Below, piece by piece: positions 1-8,963 of a DNA stretch of 36,253 nt. The translations under genes were made by a program, and so were the position numbers. Under the pieces are notes generated by a model. That model saw only the letters and a list, made by a program, of their open reading frames with translations. It searched no databases and had not been told where the DNA came from. Numbering within the stretch: position 1 is the first letter of the stretch; every line of letters starts with the position of its first letter. Source of the DNA: JAAYUD01 sp041907665 (lineage in GTDB: Bacteria > Bacteroidota > Bacteroidia > Bacteroidales > Bacteroidaceae); the NCBI GenBank assembly GCA_041907665.1, contig JAYRGW010000036.1, forward strand, positions 1-36,253, given 5' to 3'.

Positions 1-27
1 CACTTGTCTTGGTGTGCTGGAAAAATC

Positions 28-148
28 AACCGTATGTCGCAGCGGTAACTAACGGATGTTGTTGAAGAAACTAACGTTAGTTATCACAACAACTAACGTT
101 AGTTACCGCAGTAAGTAACGGAAGTTACGGCTGTGACATACGTTAGTT
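28..148 (+). repeat. 121-bp palindromic intergenic element, copy A
   Basis: The element begins with AACCGTATGTC and ends with GACATACGTTAGTT. Its ends are inverted repeats of 20 bp (31-50 against 123-142) matching at 18 of 20 positions. Inside are two perfect 14-bp palindromes, AACTAACGTTAGTT, at 69-82 and 91-104, and related degenerate units on each side. A T run follows at 147-153. A second copy lies in inverted orientation at 35911-36031; aligned by eye without gaps the two differ at about 15 of 121 positions. No coding capacity is visible. It resembles a REP/BIME-like or MITE-like repeat; the family is not recognised. Confidence 0.85.
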
Positions 149-261
149 TTTTTGGGGGGTAAGACACTTGATGTTTCAATCTCAAAGAAACCAATGGCTT
201 TATATTAATCGTGTGGTATTGCAAATGTTATTCAATAGGTTATGCGAATCATGCTCTTCTT

Positions 262-453
262 TTAAAATAGATTCTTTCTTTTCTTAGAGAGTCTATTTAT
301 GAGTATTGGTAAGATGATAGAACAAAGTGACAGTATCAGAGATTTCAAAAAGATTATAGCTGTTGATTTTAAGTCTCCGAAAATAAACGAAAATGCAGTG
401 TATACTATTGCATAATTGATGGCAAAAGAGATTAGAACTTTTTTTGTATTCAT
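262..453 (-). CDS. possible small two-helix membrane protein (63 aa)
   Basis: This is an ATG-started frame of 63 residues. It has a short basic N-terminus (MNTKK), a hydrophobic stretch at about residues 7-25, a second at about 33-53, and a basic C-terminus rich in Lys and Arg. That charge and hydrophobicity pattern is what a real small inner-membrane protein would show, and no larger gene overlaps it. Against it: no promoter of the phylum type is visible upstream, and AT-rich DNA gives hydrophobic chance frames. I do not recognise a family and give no function. It would be transcribed divergently from the receptor-like gene at 898, with about 440 bp between them. Confidence 0.4.
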   Translation of the reverse strand: MNTKKVLISFAINYAIVYTAFSFIFGDLKSTAIIFLKSLILSLCSIILPILINRLSKKRKNLF

Positions 454-897
454 CTTGAGATGTAATTAAATAGTTTGTAATTTCTTGTTAATAACTCATT
501 CCGATGCTGCTGTTACCTATGTTAATGTTATGGATTACTTGTGTTGTGGCAATATGTTTACAATATTAGTGATAATTTCTGATTATTCAAAGCGATGATC
601 TACTAAAACGGTTACTTAAGGCTAAATACTTTATTTGCTTTTATTAGCATGTTTGTCCGGTTGACTTTTCTGAGAATTTGAGGACATCAACGAAAAACTA
701 AGATACACACTTGTGATTCATGAGCGTTACTGCTTATAAGAGTTTCTTTTTGTTAAAAGTGTAATGCGAATTGCAACAATTCGGATAGAGATTGCGTCTA
801 ACAAATAGAATAAACATATTCTTATTCTTTTTATTGAAGAGAAGAGAGTGTTAAAAGTAATATTCAAATTATTTACGAACAAACTAATTTAATTAAG
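454..897. other. intergenic, nothing recognised
   Basis: This AT-rich 444-bp stretch separates the small minus-strand frame from the receptor-like gene. I found no convincing TAnnTTTG element on either strand, no strong hairpin and no credible ORF. It must contain the promoter of the gene at 898, but I cannot place it. A GGTTGACTTTT string at 659-669 resembles the repeated GTTGACT motif near the right end of the window. Confidence 0.5.
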
Positions 898-3477
898 ATG
901 AGAAAACAATCGTTCTTTGCATTGTTCTTGCCTCTACTTTTTTTGACGACAACAATTAATGCCCAACAGGCTGCCAAAAATAGCGAAAACAGTTCAGCCA
1001 AGGTATTTATAAAAGGCACTTTGCTCGACTCGCTGACAAAAAAGACGGAGCCTTACGTTACGATGCGAATTGTACAAAAAGGAGATGCTATGGGAAAAGC
1101 CCTTAAGATGGCAGTCAGCGATAATAACGGAAATTTCAAAATAGAGATGCCAACTTCCAAAGGGAACTATGTACTTGTGATCTCTTCGATAGGCAAAGAG
1201 ACTATCAAACGTGATTTTCAGGTAGGAGCAACTTCTTTAAAATCGTTAGATTTGGGGAAAATTTATTTGAAGGAAGAAGCTACGGCGCTGAAAGGTGTAG
1301 AGGTTATAGCCAAGAAACCTTTGGTGAAGATGGAAGTCGACAAATTGTCGTATGATATAGAATCGGACCCCGATTCGAAGACGAACTCTGTCATAGAGAT
1401 GCTTCGTAAAGTGCCACTCGTGACGGTTGATGGAGATGACAATATCAAAGTGAATGGTAGCAGCGATTTTAAGATTTATGTAAACGGCAAACCCAACACG
1501 ATGATGAGTAATAATCCTAAAGAGGTTCTCAAGAGTATGCCTGCCTCTGCTATTAAAAAGATAGAAGTCATTACTTCGCCGGGAGCGAAATATGATGCTG
1601 AGGGAACGGCTGGAATTTTGAATATTGTGACTACTCAAGGTGGCATGGAAGGTTATAGTGTCAATCTCAATGGACGGGTAAACAATCGCAGTGAAGGTAC
1701 AAATGTCTATGCCATAGCCCAAAAAGGTAAGCTTACAATGAGTATGAATTATGGTTTGAATCATTACAATAAACCGGAATCAACGAACGAAAATCATAGA
1801 GAGAATTATGACTCTAGTACCCAAAAATTCTTGGATTCTTATGGCAAATCGACGGGACATGATAATTTTCAGTTTGGAACACTTGAAGCGAGCTATGAGG
1901 TGGATTCTTTGCAGTTGCTTTCTACTTCTTTTACCATGTACGGCAGTTCGAGCCGGAATTATAACAACAGTATGGATAAGATGTGGAATTCAACTCGCGA
2001 TCAATTGGCTTATCAATATGGAAGTGCAGGAAAGGGGTCTAACTCTTGGAATTATATCGAAGGAAGCGTGGACTATCAACGTACTTCCAGAAGAAATAAA
2101 GAACGGATATTTACTTTGTCATATAAGTTGAATACTCAACCGACAAAGAATGATTCTTATCTTCGTTACGATAATATAATAGATAATACCGGTACGGATA
2201 TTATAAAGAGCTTCTTTTTGAACAATACTTATTCTAACGATAAGAATGCTACGGCAGAGCATACTTTTCAGGCGGATTATAGTACTCCTATAAGTAAGTA
2301 TCATAAATTGGATATGGGTGTGAAGTATATTTTACGAAACAATTCGAGTAACGATAAAATCTATCAAGCCGATGGAGATCATGATACTTATGTGTTGCAA
2401 AATGATAGAAGTAGTCATTACAAACACTTGAATGATATTTTTGCAGCCTATCTGAGCTATACGTTCAAATATAAGTCTCTTTCTCTGATGCCCGGTTTAC
2501 GGTATGAGTTTACCAACCAAAGAGTAAAATATCTTTCGGGGGCTATTCCTTCCGATGCTAATTTCAATACTCATTACGGAGATCTAGTACCATCGGTGAC
2601 TGCAAGTTTCAAATTGGGTGAAACCAAGAATCTCAGGTTTGAATATAACATGCGAATTATGCGTCCCAGTATTGAAAATCTGAATCCTTATTTCGATAAC
2701 CGCACTCCAATGAGTATCAGTCAAGGTAATTCGGATCTGAAAAGTGAGAAATCACATACATTCAATTTGAACTATGGCTCGTTTTCTCCGAAATTCAATT
2801 TAAATATCAATTTCTCCCATTCGTTTAACAACAATGGAATCGAAAGTATTAGTCGGCTTATTGGTGAAAATGGCGAATGGTTTGATGATAATAAGCACTA
2901 TGCCCCGGTAGGTGCCATGTATACTACTTATGAGAATATCGGACACAGTCGTAATACCGGATTAAGTGGTTATCTTAATTGGAATCCTACATCTAAATTT
3001 CAAATATATATGAATTACAGTGGGTATTATTCGCATATAACAAGTCCGGCACAGGGGTTAAAGAATTATGGATGGACAGCCGATTTATGGTCAGGCGTTC
3101 AATATACAATGCCTTGTAAAATCCGATTCGGAGTAAACTTTGGAGGAAGTACTCCAAAATATATGCTACAAGGAAAAAGTAGTGGGTATCGATTCTATTC
3201 ATTTAGATTAAACCGTAGTTTCATGAAGGAAGACAGATTGACAATATCTGCTTTTGCTTCGAACATATTCGAAAAAAATTATAATTACAATAGTACCACA
3301 TCTGCTTCGAACTTTGTAAATAGAACTTCTTTTAGAGCTCCTCAAAATTATTACGGTATTGGAATAAGCTATCGTATAGGTAGTCTGAAAGCAGCAGTAA
3401 AGAAGACGGAACATTCTATCAGTAATGATGATGTGAAGGGAGGAAAAAGCGCAAGCTCTGGTAGTGAAACGAATTGA
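898..3477 (+). CDS. TonB-receptor-like outer-membrane beta-barrel protein
   Basis: The product has 859 aa. Residues 1-22 are a signal peptide (MRKQSFFALFLPLLFLTTT, then INAQQ). About 34-120 is a carboxypeptidase-regulatory-like beta-sandwich, common at the front of Bacteroidota SusC-like and other TonB-linked receptors. About 130-250 resembles a plug domain, including the conserved segment IKKIEVITSPGAKYDAEGTAGILNI, read here in two parts (IKKIEVITSPG and AKYDAEGTAGILNI). The rest is a long run of alternating aromatic and polar strands typical of the OMP_b-brl_3 barrel family. The last strand, starting near residue 818, is followed by about 30 hydrophilic residues ending in ETN, so it lacks the usual terminal aromatic. 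No TonB box is obvious. No susD-like partner lies next to it, so it is not a classic SusCD pair. The substrate is unknown; it sits in the outer membrane and is probably monocistronic. Confidence 0.85.
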   Translation: MRKQSFFALFLPLLFLTTTINAQQAAKNSENSSAKVFIKGTLLDSLTKKTEPYVTMRIVQKGDAMGKALKMAVSDNNGNFKIEMPTSKGNYVLVISSIGKETIKRDFQVGATSLKSLDLGKIYLKEEATALKGVEVIAKKPLVKMEVDKLSYDIESDPDSKTNSVIEMLRKVPLVTVDGDDNIKVNGSSDFKIYVNGKPNTMMSNNPKEVLKSMPASAIKKIEVITSPGAKYDAEGTAGILNIVTTQGGMEGYSVNLNGRVNNRSEGTNVYAIAQKGKLTMSMNYGLNHYNKPESTNENHRENYDSSTQKFLDSYGKSTGHDNFQFGTLEASYEVDSLQLLSTSFTMYGSSSRNYNNSMDKMWNSTRDQLAYQYGSAGKGSNSWNYIEGSVDYQRTSRRNKERIFTLSYKLNTQPTKNDSYLRYDNIIDNTGTDIIKSFFLNNTYSNDKNATAEHTFQADYSTPISKYHKLDMGVKYILRNNSSNDKIYQADGDHDTYVLQNDRSSHYKHLNDIFAAYLSYTFKYKSLSLMPGLRYEFTNQRVKYLSGAIPSDANFNTHYGDLVPSVTASFKLGETKNLRFEYNMRIMRPSIENLNPYFDNRTPMSISQGNSDLKSEKSHTFNLNYGSFSPKFNLNINFSHSFNNNGIESISRLIGENGEWFDDNKHYAPVGAMYTTYENIGHSRNTGLSGYLNWNPTSKFQIYMNYSGYYSHITSPAQGLKNYGWTADLWSGVQYTMPCKIRFGVNFGGSTPKYMLQGKSSGYRFYSFRLNRSFMKEDRLTISAFASNIFEKNYNYNSTTSASNFVNRTSFRAPQNYYGIGISYRIGSLKAAVKKTEHSISNDDVKGGKSASSGSETN

Positions 3478-3616
3478 AAGGTTATTAAATTCAGCAAATA
3501 ATATGGGGAGTAATGTAATTGAGGCAAAGCCCTTTATTTTATATTGCTCCCTGCTTATTTGCATTATATATTTGTCCAAGCAAACACTGCCTTAACAATA
3601 AAAATAAATGAATTTA

Positions 3617-3648
3617 TTTTCTATTCTCTTTGGCTTGTGTTATCTTTG
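3617..3648 (+). promoter_or_regulatory. promoter of the suf operon
   Basis: TATCTTTG at 3641-3648 fits the Bacteroidota -7 element TAnnTTTG. TTTT at 3617-3620, exactly 20 bp upstream, is a degenerate -33 element. Transcription would begin near 3655, about 33 nt before sufB. Confidence 0.6.
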
Positions 3649-3687
3649 CTACCTAATATGTTCTATTGAACTTTTTCTAAATATATA

Positions 3688-5142
3688 ATGCAAGAAAACG
3701 ACCAAAATAAACTAGTAAAACAGATAGCAGAAGAAAAGTATAAGTATGGTTTTACGACCGACGTTGATACGGAGGTGATTCAGCGCGGACTAAACGAAGA
3801 TACTATTCGACTGATATCTGCTAAAAAGGAAGAACCGGAATGGTTGCTTGCCTTTCGATTGGATGCTTACCGCTATTGGATTAACCAAAAAATGCCGCAT
3901 TGGGCTCATCTCCGTATACCGGAAATAGATTATCAAGCTATATCTTATTATGCTGATCCAACGAAAAGGGTTGTAGCAAAAGATGGTGAAAAAGAACTTG
4001 ATCCGGAGATGATAAAAACGTTCAATAAACTTGGTATTCCGCTACATGAACAAAGACAATTGAGTGGAATGGCTGTTGACGCGGTAATGGACTCTGTGTC
4101 GGTGAAAACCACTTTCAAAAGTACATTGATGGAGAAGGGTATCATCTTTTGCTCTATCAGCGAAGCCGTAAAGAATCACCCTGATCTGGTACGAAAGTAT
4201 TTGGGTTCGGTTGTTTCTCCTCACGATAATTTCTTTGCATCGCTCAACTCTGCTGTATTTTCTGACGGTTCATTTGTATATATTCCGCAGGGAGTTCGCT
4301 GCCCGATGGAACTATCCACTTATTTTCGTATTAATGCTCGTAATACCGGACAATTTGAAAGAACCCTAATTGTTGCCGAGGACGAATCGTATGTTTCTTA
4401 CTTGGAGGGCTGTACAGCACCGATGCGTGATGAGAATCAACTTCATGCTGCTATAGTTGAAATTGTAGTGGGCAATAATGCCGAAGTAAAATATAGCACA
4501 GTACAAAACTGGTATCCCGGCGATGCACAAGGCAAAGGTGGCGTATACAACTTTGTAACAAAGCGTGGCCATTGCAAAGGTGTTAATAGTAAATTGTCGT
4601 GGACACAAGTAGAAACCGGTTCGGCTATCACATGGAAATATCCATCGTGTATATTGACAGGAGACAATTCTACTGCTGAATTTTATTCGGTAGCGGTAAC
4701 GAACAATTACCAACAAGCTGATACGGGAACAAAGATGACTCATATAGGAAAGAATACTCGGAGTACTATTGTAAGTAAAGGAATAAGTGCCGGTCACAGT
4801 GAGAACTCTTATCGCGGATTGGTAAAGGTGAACAAAAGTGCCGATGGTGCACGAAATTACAGTCAATGTGATTCGTTGTTGTTGGGAGATAAATGTGGAG
4901 CCCACACTTTCCCGTATATGGATATTCATAACAATACGGCTGTGGTAGAACATGAGGCGACAACAAGCAAAATTAATGAAGATCAGATATTTTATTGCAA
5001 CCAAAGAGGCATACCAACCGAAGATGCTGTAGGATTAATTGTAAATGGATACGCTAAAGAAGTACTAAATAAACTGCCGATGGAGTTTGCAGTAGAAGCT
5101 CAAAAGTTACTTGCTGTATCTCTTGAAGGAAGTATAGGTTAA
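3688..5142 (+). CDS. sufB: Fe-S cluster assembly scaffold SufB
   Basis: At 484 aa this is the usual size for SufB, the scaffold subunit of the cytosolic SufBC2D complex on which Fe-S clusters are built. The C-terminal beta-helix is well conserved: Cys394 in the NYSQCDSLLLG segment and His422-Glu423 in VVEHEATTSK correspond to E. coli SufB Cys405 and His433-Glu434, which are functional in sulfur transfer and cluster formation. The ending EFAVEAQKLLAVSLEGSIG is typical of the family. It starts at ATG 3688, shortly after a phylum-type promoter, and is the first gene of a tight operon followed 23 bp later by sufC. Cluster-assembly neighbours leave little doubt about the assignment. Confidence 0.97.
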   Translation: MQENDQNKLVKQIAEEKYKYGFTTDVDTEVIQRGLNEDTIRLISAKKEEPEWLLAFRLDAYRYWINQKMPHWAHLRIPEIDYQAISYYADPTKRVVAKDGEKELDPEMIKTFNKLGIPLHEQRQLSGMAVDAVMDSVSVKTTFKSTLMEKGIIFCSISEAVKNHPDLVRKYLGSVVSPHDNFFASLNSAVFSDGSFVYIPQGVRCPMELSTYFRINARNTGQFERTLIVAEDESYVSYLEGCTAPMRDENQLHAAIVEIVVGNNAEVKYSTVQNWYPGDAQGKGGVYNFVTKRGHCKGVNSKLSWTQVETGSAITWKYPSCILTGDNSTAEFYSVAVTNNYQQADTGTKMTHIGKNTRSTIVSKGISAGHSENSYRGLVKVNKSADGARNYSQCDSLLLGDKCGAHTFPYMDIHNNTAVVEHEATTSKINEDQIFYCNQRGIPTEDAVGLIVNGYAKEVLNKLPMEFAVEAQKLLAVSLEGSIG

Positions 5143-5165
5143 ACACTTTAAATAATAAAATTGCT

Positions 5166-5933
5166 ATGTCAGATATAATGCTAGATATAAAAGATTTACA
5201 TGCCAGTATAGGTGATAAGGAGATATTAAGAGGTATCAATCTAACCATTAAAAAGGGAGAAATTCATGCTATTATGGGGCCTAATGGCTCTGGTAAAAGT
5301 ACACTCAGCAGTGTATTGGTTGGTAATCCGACTTTTGAAGTAACTAAAGGGAGTATCAATTTTAATGGTAAAGACTTGCTTTCTCTCAAACCTGAAGAAC
5401 GGAGTCACGAAGGTATCTTTTTAAGTTTTCAATATCCTGTAGAGATACCGGGTGTAAGTATGGTGAACTTTATGCGTACGGCTCTTAATGAAAAACGTAA
5501 ATATCATGGGCAAGAACCACTCAGCGCAACAGATTTTCTTCATCTGATGCGTGAGAAAAGGGCTGTAGTCGAATTGGATAATAAACTTGCTAATCGCTCC
5601 GTAAATGAAGGTTTTTCGGGAGGTGAGAAGAAGCGTAATGAAATATTCCAGATGGCGATGCTTGAGCCGACGCTTAGCATTCTTGACGAAACAGATTCAG
5701 GCCTTGACATTGATGCACTACGTATTGTAGCGGAAGGAGTGAACAAACTAAAAACGGCTGAAACGAGTTGTATTGTTATTACTCACTATCAACGTTTGTT
5801 GGATTATATTAAGCCAGATGTCGTTCATGTATTGTATAAAGGTAAAATAGTAAAGACTGCTGGTCCTGAACTGGCTCTTGAACTTGAAGAAAGAGGTTAC
5901 GACTGGATTAAGAAAGAATTAGGAGAAGAATAA
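5166..5933 (+). CDS. sufC: Fe-S assembly ATPase SufC
   Basis: The product is a 255-aa ABC-type ATPase without membrane segments. Walker A is GPNGSGKS (residues 38-45), the ABC signature is in FSGGEKKRNE (Ser151 onward), and Walker B ends in Asp174-Glu175 of the family-diagnostic string ILDETDSGLDIDA. The H-loop histidine is in IVITHYQRLL. SufC dimerises on SufB-SufD and drives the conformational change needed for cluster assembly. The start at 5166 is used; a second ATG four codons in (5178) gives a protein starting MLDIKDLHA, also common in the family. It lies between sufB and sufD, with only 2 bp before sufD, so the genes are surely cotranscribed. Confidence 0.97.
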   Translation: MSDIMLDIKDLHASIGDKEILRGINLTIKKGEIHAIMGPNGSGKSTLSSVLVGNPTFEVTKGSINFNGKDLLSLKPEERSHEGIFLSFQYPVEIPGVSMVNFMRTALNEKRKYHGQEPLSATDFLHLMREKRAVVELDNKLANRSVNEGFSGGEKKRNEIFQMAMLEPTLSILDETDSGLDIDALRIVAEGVNKLKTAETSCIVITHYQRLLDYIKPDVVHVLYKGKIVKTAGPELALELEERGYDWIKKELGEE

Positions 5934-5935
5934 TC

Positions 5936-7279
5936 ATGGGTATAGAACAACAATATATCGACTTATTCGTTCAGCATAAAACGGAAATCTGCCGACAAAG
6001 TGCTCCGGCGATGAACGAAGTGCGCGATAAGGCTTTTGATGACTTCCAAAAGTTGGGCTTCCCTACTAATAAGCTGGAGAAATATCGCCGTTCCAATATT
6101 GCCGAATACTTTGAACCCGATTATGGCATGAATATCAATCGTGTCAATATTCCGGTTACGACTGATGATGTGTTCAAATGTGATGTGCCCAATATGAGTA
6201 CTTCGCTCTATTTTGTTCTCAACGATATGTTTTATCAATATAAACTACCGAAGGTAGCATTGCCCGATGGCGTGATTCTTGGAAGTCTGAAAGACTTTGC
6301 TGTAAGTCATTCGGAATTGATGAAACAATATTATGGTAAACTTGCCAAAACGGAAGAAGACGGTGTGACGGCATTTAATACAACCTTTGCACAAGATGGG
6401 ATAGTACTTTATATCCCTAAGGGAGTCATTATTGAACGTCCGATACAGCTTATCAATTTGTTGCGTTCGGATGTTGATTTGATGGTCAATCGTAGGGTGC
6501 TTGTCATTCTAGAAGAAAATGCACAAGCACGAATGCTTATTTGCGATCATGCCATGGATAAAGTGAATTTCCTGGCTACTCAGGTTGTCGAAATATTTGC
6601 AGGAGCTCATTCCATGTTAGATTTGTATGAAATAGAAGAAACTAGCGAACAGACAACTCGTGTCAGTAATATGTTTGTGCGGCAAGAAGCGGGAAGCAAT
6701 GTATTGCTCAATAACATGACACTTTATAATGGACGTACCCGCAATACCACTGTTGTAACTCTTGAAGGTGAAGGTGCGGAGACCAATCTGTGTGGAATGG
6801 CGATAGCTGACAAAGAGCAGCATGTGGATAATTGTACGAAGATAGACCATGTAGCTCCTCGTTGCAATAGCAATGAACTATATAAATACGTATTGGACGA
6901 CCATGCTGTTGGTGCTTTCTATGGTTTAGTATTGGTACGCCCTGGAGCACAGAAGACTAATTCGCTCGAAACAAACCGCAATTTATGTGCGACCAAAGAT
7001 GCAAGAATGTATACTCAGCCTCAGCTTGAAATTTATGCCGACGATGTCAAATGTTCACACGGTTCGACCGTTGGTCAATTGGATGAACAGGCTTTGTTCT
7101 ATATGAGATCTCGTGGAATCAGTGAGCAGGAAGCTCGGATGTTACTGATGTTCGCATTTGTAAATGAGGTTATTGATACCATTCGTCTTGATGCTCTGAA
7201 AGACCGGCTTCATCTATTGGTGGAGAAACGTTTTCGGGGAGAATTGAATAGATGTGGTAGTTGCCACAAATGCAAATAA
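5936..7279 (+). CDS. sufD: Fe-S assembly protein SufD with cysteine-rich tail
   Basis: The product has 447 aa and pairs with SufB in the SufBC2D scaffold. The C-terminal core carries DDVKCSHGSTVGQLDEQAL, where Cys373 and His375 match E. coli SufD Cys358 and His360, implicated in iron and cluster handling. An N-terminal helical part (about 1-110) precedes the beta-helix. The gene begins 2 bp after the sufC stop and ends 9 bp before sufS. Unusual relative to E. coli SufD, the last eight residues contain Cys440, Cys443 and Cys446 in a CxxCxxC arrangement (CGSCHKCK); it may be common in the phylum, but I cannot check that here. Confidence 0.96.
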   Translation: MGIEQQYIDLFVQHKTEICRQSAPAMNEVRDKAFDDFQKLGFPTNKLEKYRRSNIAEYFEPDYGMNINRVNIPVTTDDVFKCDVPNMSTSLYFVLNDMFYQYKLPKVALPDGVILGSLKDFAVSHSELMKQYYGKLAKTEEDGVTAFNTTFAQDGIVLYIPKGVIIERPIQLINLLRSDVDLMVNRRVLVILEENAQARMLICDHAMDKVNFLATQVVEIFAGAHSMLDLYEIEETSEQTTRVSNMFVRQEAGSNVLLNNMTLYNGRTRNTTVVTLEGEGAETNLCGMAIADKEQHVDNCTKIDHVAPRCNSNELYKYVLDDHAVGAFYGLVLVRPGAQKTNSLETNRNLCATKDARMYTQPQLEIYADDVKCSHGSTVGQLDEQALFYMRSRGISEQEARMLLMFAFVNEVIDTIRLDALKDRLHLLVEKRFRGELNRCGSCHKCK

Positions 7280-7288
7280 ACAGAAAAA

Positions 7289-8506
7289 ATGTACGACGTA
7301 AAGAAGATAAGAGAAGATTTTCCGATACTCGGAAGAAAGGTATATGGTAAGCCTTTGGTTTATTTTGATAATGCAGCGACGACGCAAAAGCCACGGATGG
7401 TAGTAGATTCTATTGTAGATGAATATTATTCGGTAAATGCTAATGTTCATCGTGGAGTACATTTTTTATCTCAACAAGCGACCGATCTGCACGAAGAAGC
7501 TCGTGAGAAAGTCAGAGCTTTTATTAATGCAAAGAAAACAGACGAAATTATTTTCACTCGTGGTACGACTGAAGCCATAAATCTTTTGGTAGATAGTTTC
7601 GGTAACGCTTTTATGAATGAGGGTGATGAGGTGATTATCTCTGCCATGGAGCATCATAGTAATATTGTACCTTGGCAAATACTTGCTGCGAAAAAAGGTA
7701 TTTCTATACGGGTTGTTCCTATAAACGACAAAGGAGAACTATTGCTTGACGAATATGAAAAGTTATTTACTAAGCGAACAAAAATAGTAAGTATAGCACA
7801 GGTAAGCAATGTCTTAGGCACTGTGAATCCTGTAAAACAGATAATAAGCATTGCTCATAGCCACGACATTCCCGTTCTGATAGATGGAGCGCAATCTGTT
7901 CCGCATATGAAAGTGGATGTACAGGATATGGATGCCGATTTCTTCGCTTTCTCTGGACATAAGGTTTATGGCCCGACAGGTATAGGTGTGCTTTACGGTA
8001 AAGAAAAATGGTTGGATCGGCTTCCTCCTTATCAAGGCGGTGGAGAAATGATACAAAGCGTTAGTTTTGAAAAAACAATTTTTGAGAAACTACCTTTCAA
8101 ATTTGAGGCGGGAACTCCTGATTACATTGGTACTAACGGATTGGCCAAGGCCATAGATTATATCTCTGCTTTGGGAATGGATAATATAGCAGCCTACGAA
8201 CATGAATTAACTCAGTATGCCATGCAGCGAATGAAAGAAATTCCTGGTATGAAAATTTATGGAGAGGCTGCTGATAAAGGTTCGGTAATCTCTTTCCTTG
8301 TAGGGGATATTCATCACTTGGACATGGGAACGTTGTTGGATAGACTTGGTATAGCTGTACGCACAGGTCATCATTGTGCACAACCTTTGATGATTCGTCT
8401 AGGAGTTGAGGGATTAGTTAGAGCCTCATTTGGACTTTATAATACGAAAAAAGAAGTCGATACGCTAATTGCCGGTATAGAAAGAGTAAGTAAAATGTTT
8501 AATTAA
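7289..8506 (+). CDS. sufS: SufS-type cysteine desulfurase
   Basis: The product is a 405-aa class V aminotransferase-fold enzyme that removes sulfur from L-cysteine as a persulfide for Fe-S assembly. The PLP lysine is Lys225 in AFSGHKVYGPTGIG (Lys226 in E. coli SufS). The persulfide cysteine is Cys363 in RTGHHCAQPLM (Cys364 in E. coli), with the RxGxHCA signature separating SufS from IscS. It is the fourth gene of the suf operon. No SufE, SufU or SufA partner is encoded in the window, so the sulfur acceptor must be SufBCD directly or a protein encoded elsewhere. The assignment is secure. Confidence 0.97.
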   Translation: MYDVKKIREDFPILGRKVYGKPLVYFDNAATTQKPRMVVDSIVDEYYSVNANVHRGVHFLSQQATDLHEEAREKVRAFINAKKTDEIIFTRGTTEAINLLVDSFGNAFMNEGDEVIISAMEHHSNIVPWQILAAKKGISIRVVPINDKGELLLDEYEKLFTKRTKIVSIAQVSNVLGTVNPVKQIISIAHSHDIPVLIDGAQSVPHMKVDVQDMDADFFAFSGHKVYGPTGIGVLYGKEKWLDRLPPYQGGGEMIQSVSFEKTIFEKLPFKFEAGTPDYIGTNGLAKAIDYISALGMDNIAAYEHELTQYAMQRMKEIPGMKIYGEAADKGSVISFLVGDIHHLDMGTLLDRLGIAVRTGHHCAQPLMIRLGVEGLVRASFGLYNTKKEVDTLIAGIERVSKMFN

Positions 8507-8520
8507 AACAATTTATTATT

Positions 8521-8841
8521 ATGATACTAACAACGACCCCTTCACTCGAGGGACATCAAATCACAAACTATTTAGGTATTGTAACGGGCGAAACTATTAT
8601 TGGTGCCAACGTGTTTCGTGATATATTTGCTAGTATTCGCGACATTGTTGGTGGTCGTTCTTCATCATACGAAGAAGTCTTGCGCAAGGCCAAAGACACG
8701 GCTTTGCATGAAATGCAAGCACATGCAGAAGCTATGGGTGCAAATGCCGTTGTGGGTATAGACCTCGATTACGAAACTGTAGGTGGAAGTGGTAGTATGC
8801 TGATGGTTACTGCAAGTGGCACGGCAGTACGTTATGAATAA
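8521..8841 (+). CDS. YbjQ/UPF0145 family protein
   Basis: This 106-aa protein matches the YbjQ (UPF0145) family along its length: a start of the form ILTTTPSLEGHQI, the central YLGIVTGETIIGANVFRDI, and the end ANAVVGIDLDYETVG. Family members are small soluble proteins that form pentameric rings in solved structures; the family was once labelled as heavy-metal binding, but the cellular role is not established. It has no cysteine or histidine cluster that would support metal binding. It follows sufS by 14 bp and is probably the last gene of the same transcript, which may only be positional. Confidence 0.9.
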   Translation: MILTTTPSLEGHQITNYLGIVTGETIIGANVFRDIFASIRDIVGGRSSSYEEVLRKAKDTALHEMQAHAEAMGANAVVGIDLDYETVGGSGSMLMVTASGTAVRYE

Positions 8842-8963
8842 TAACAAGTGAAGACAGAATCATAGAAAAGGCGGTTTGTGTCATTTTTGAAGAATTATTC
8901 TTTGATTTGTTCTATTTATTTCTTATTTTAGGGCCGCTTAATAACTAAAAAAAGTTTGATTCT

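Noticed and set aside
28..148. repeats at the left end as a CRISPR array
   Set aside because: The repeated units are palindromic, of unequal spacing and without unique spacers of constant length; no cas genes are near.
1246..1764. 172-codon minus-strand frame inside the receptor-like gene
   Set aside because: It is antisense to the plug region, with no recognisable features of its own.
3506..3551. hairpin after the receptor-like gene (GGGAGTAAT with ATTGCTCCC) as a terminator
   Set aside because: The loop is 28 nt and there is no T run after the stem, so the support is too weak.
4366..5004. 212-codon open frame on the minus strand
   Set aside because: It lies wholly antisense to the strongly conserved sufB and its translation has no domain-like pattern.
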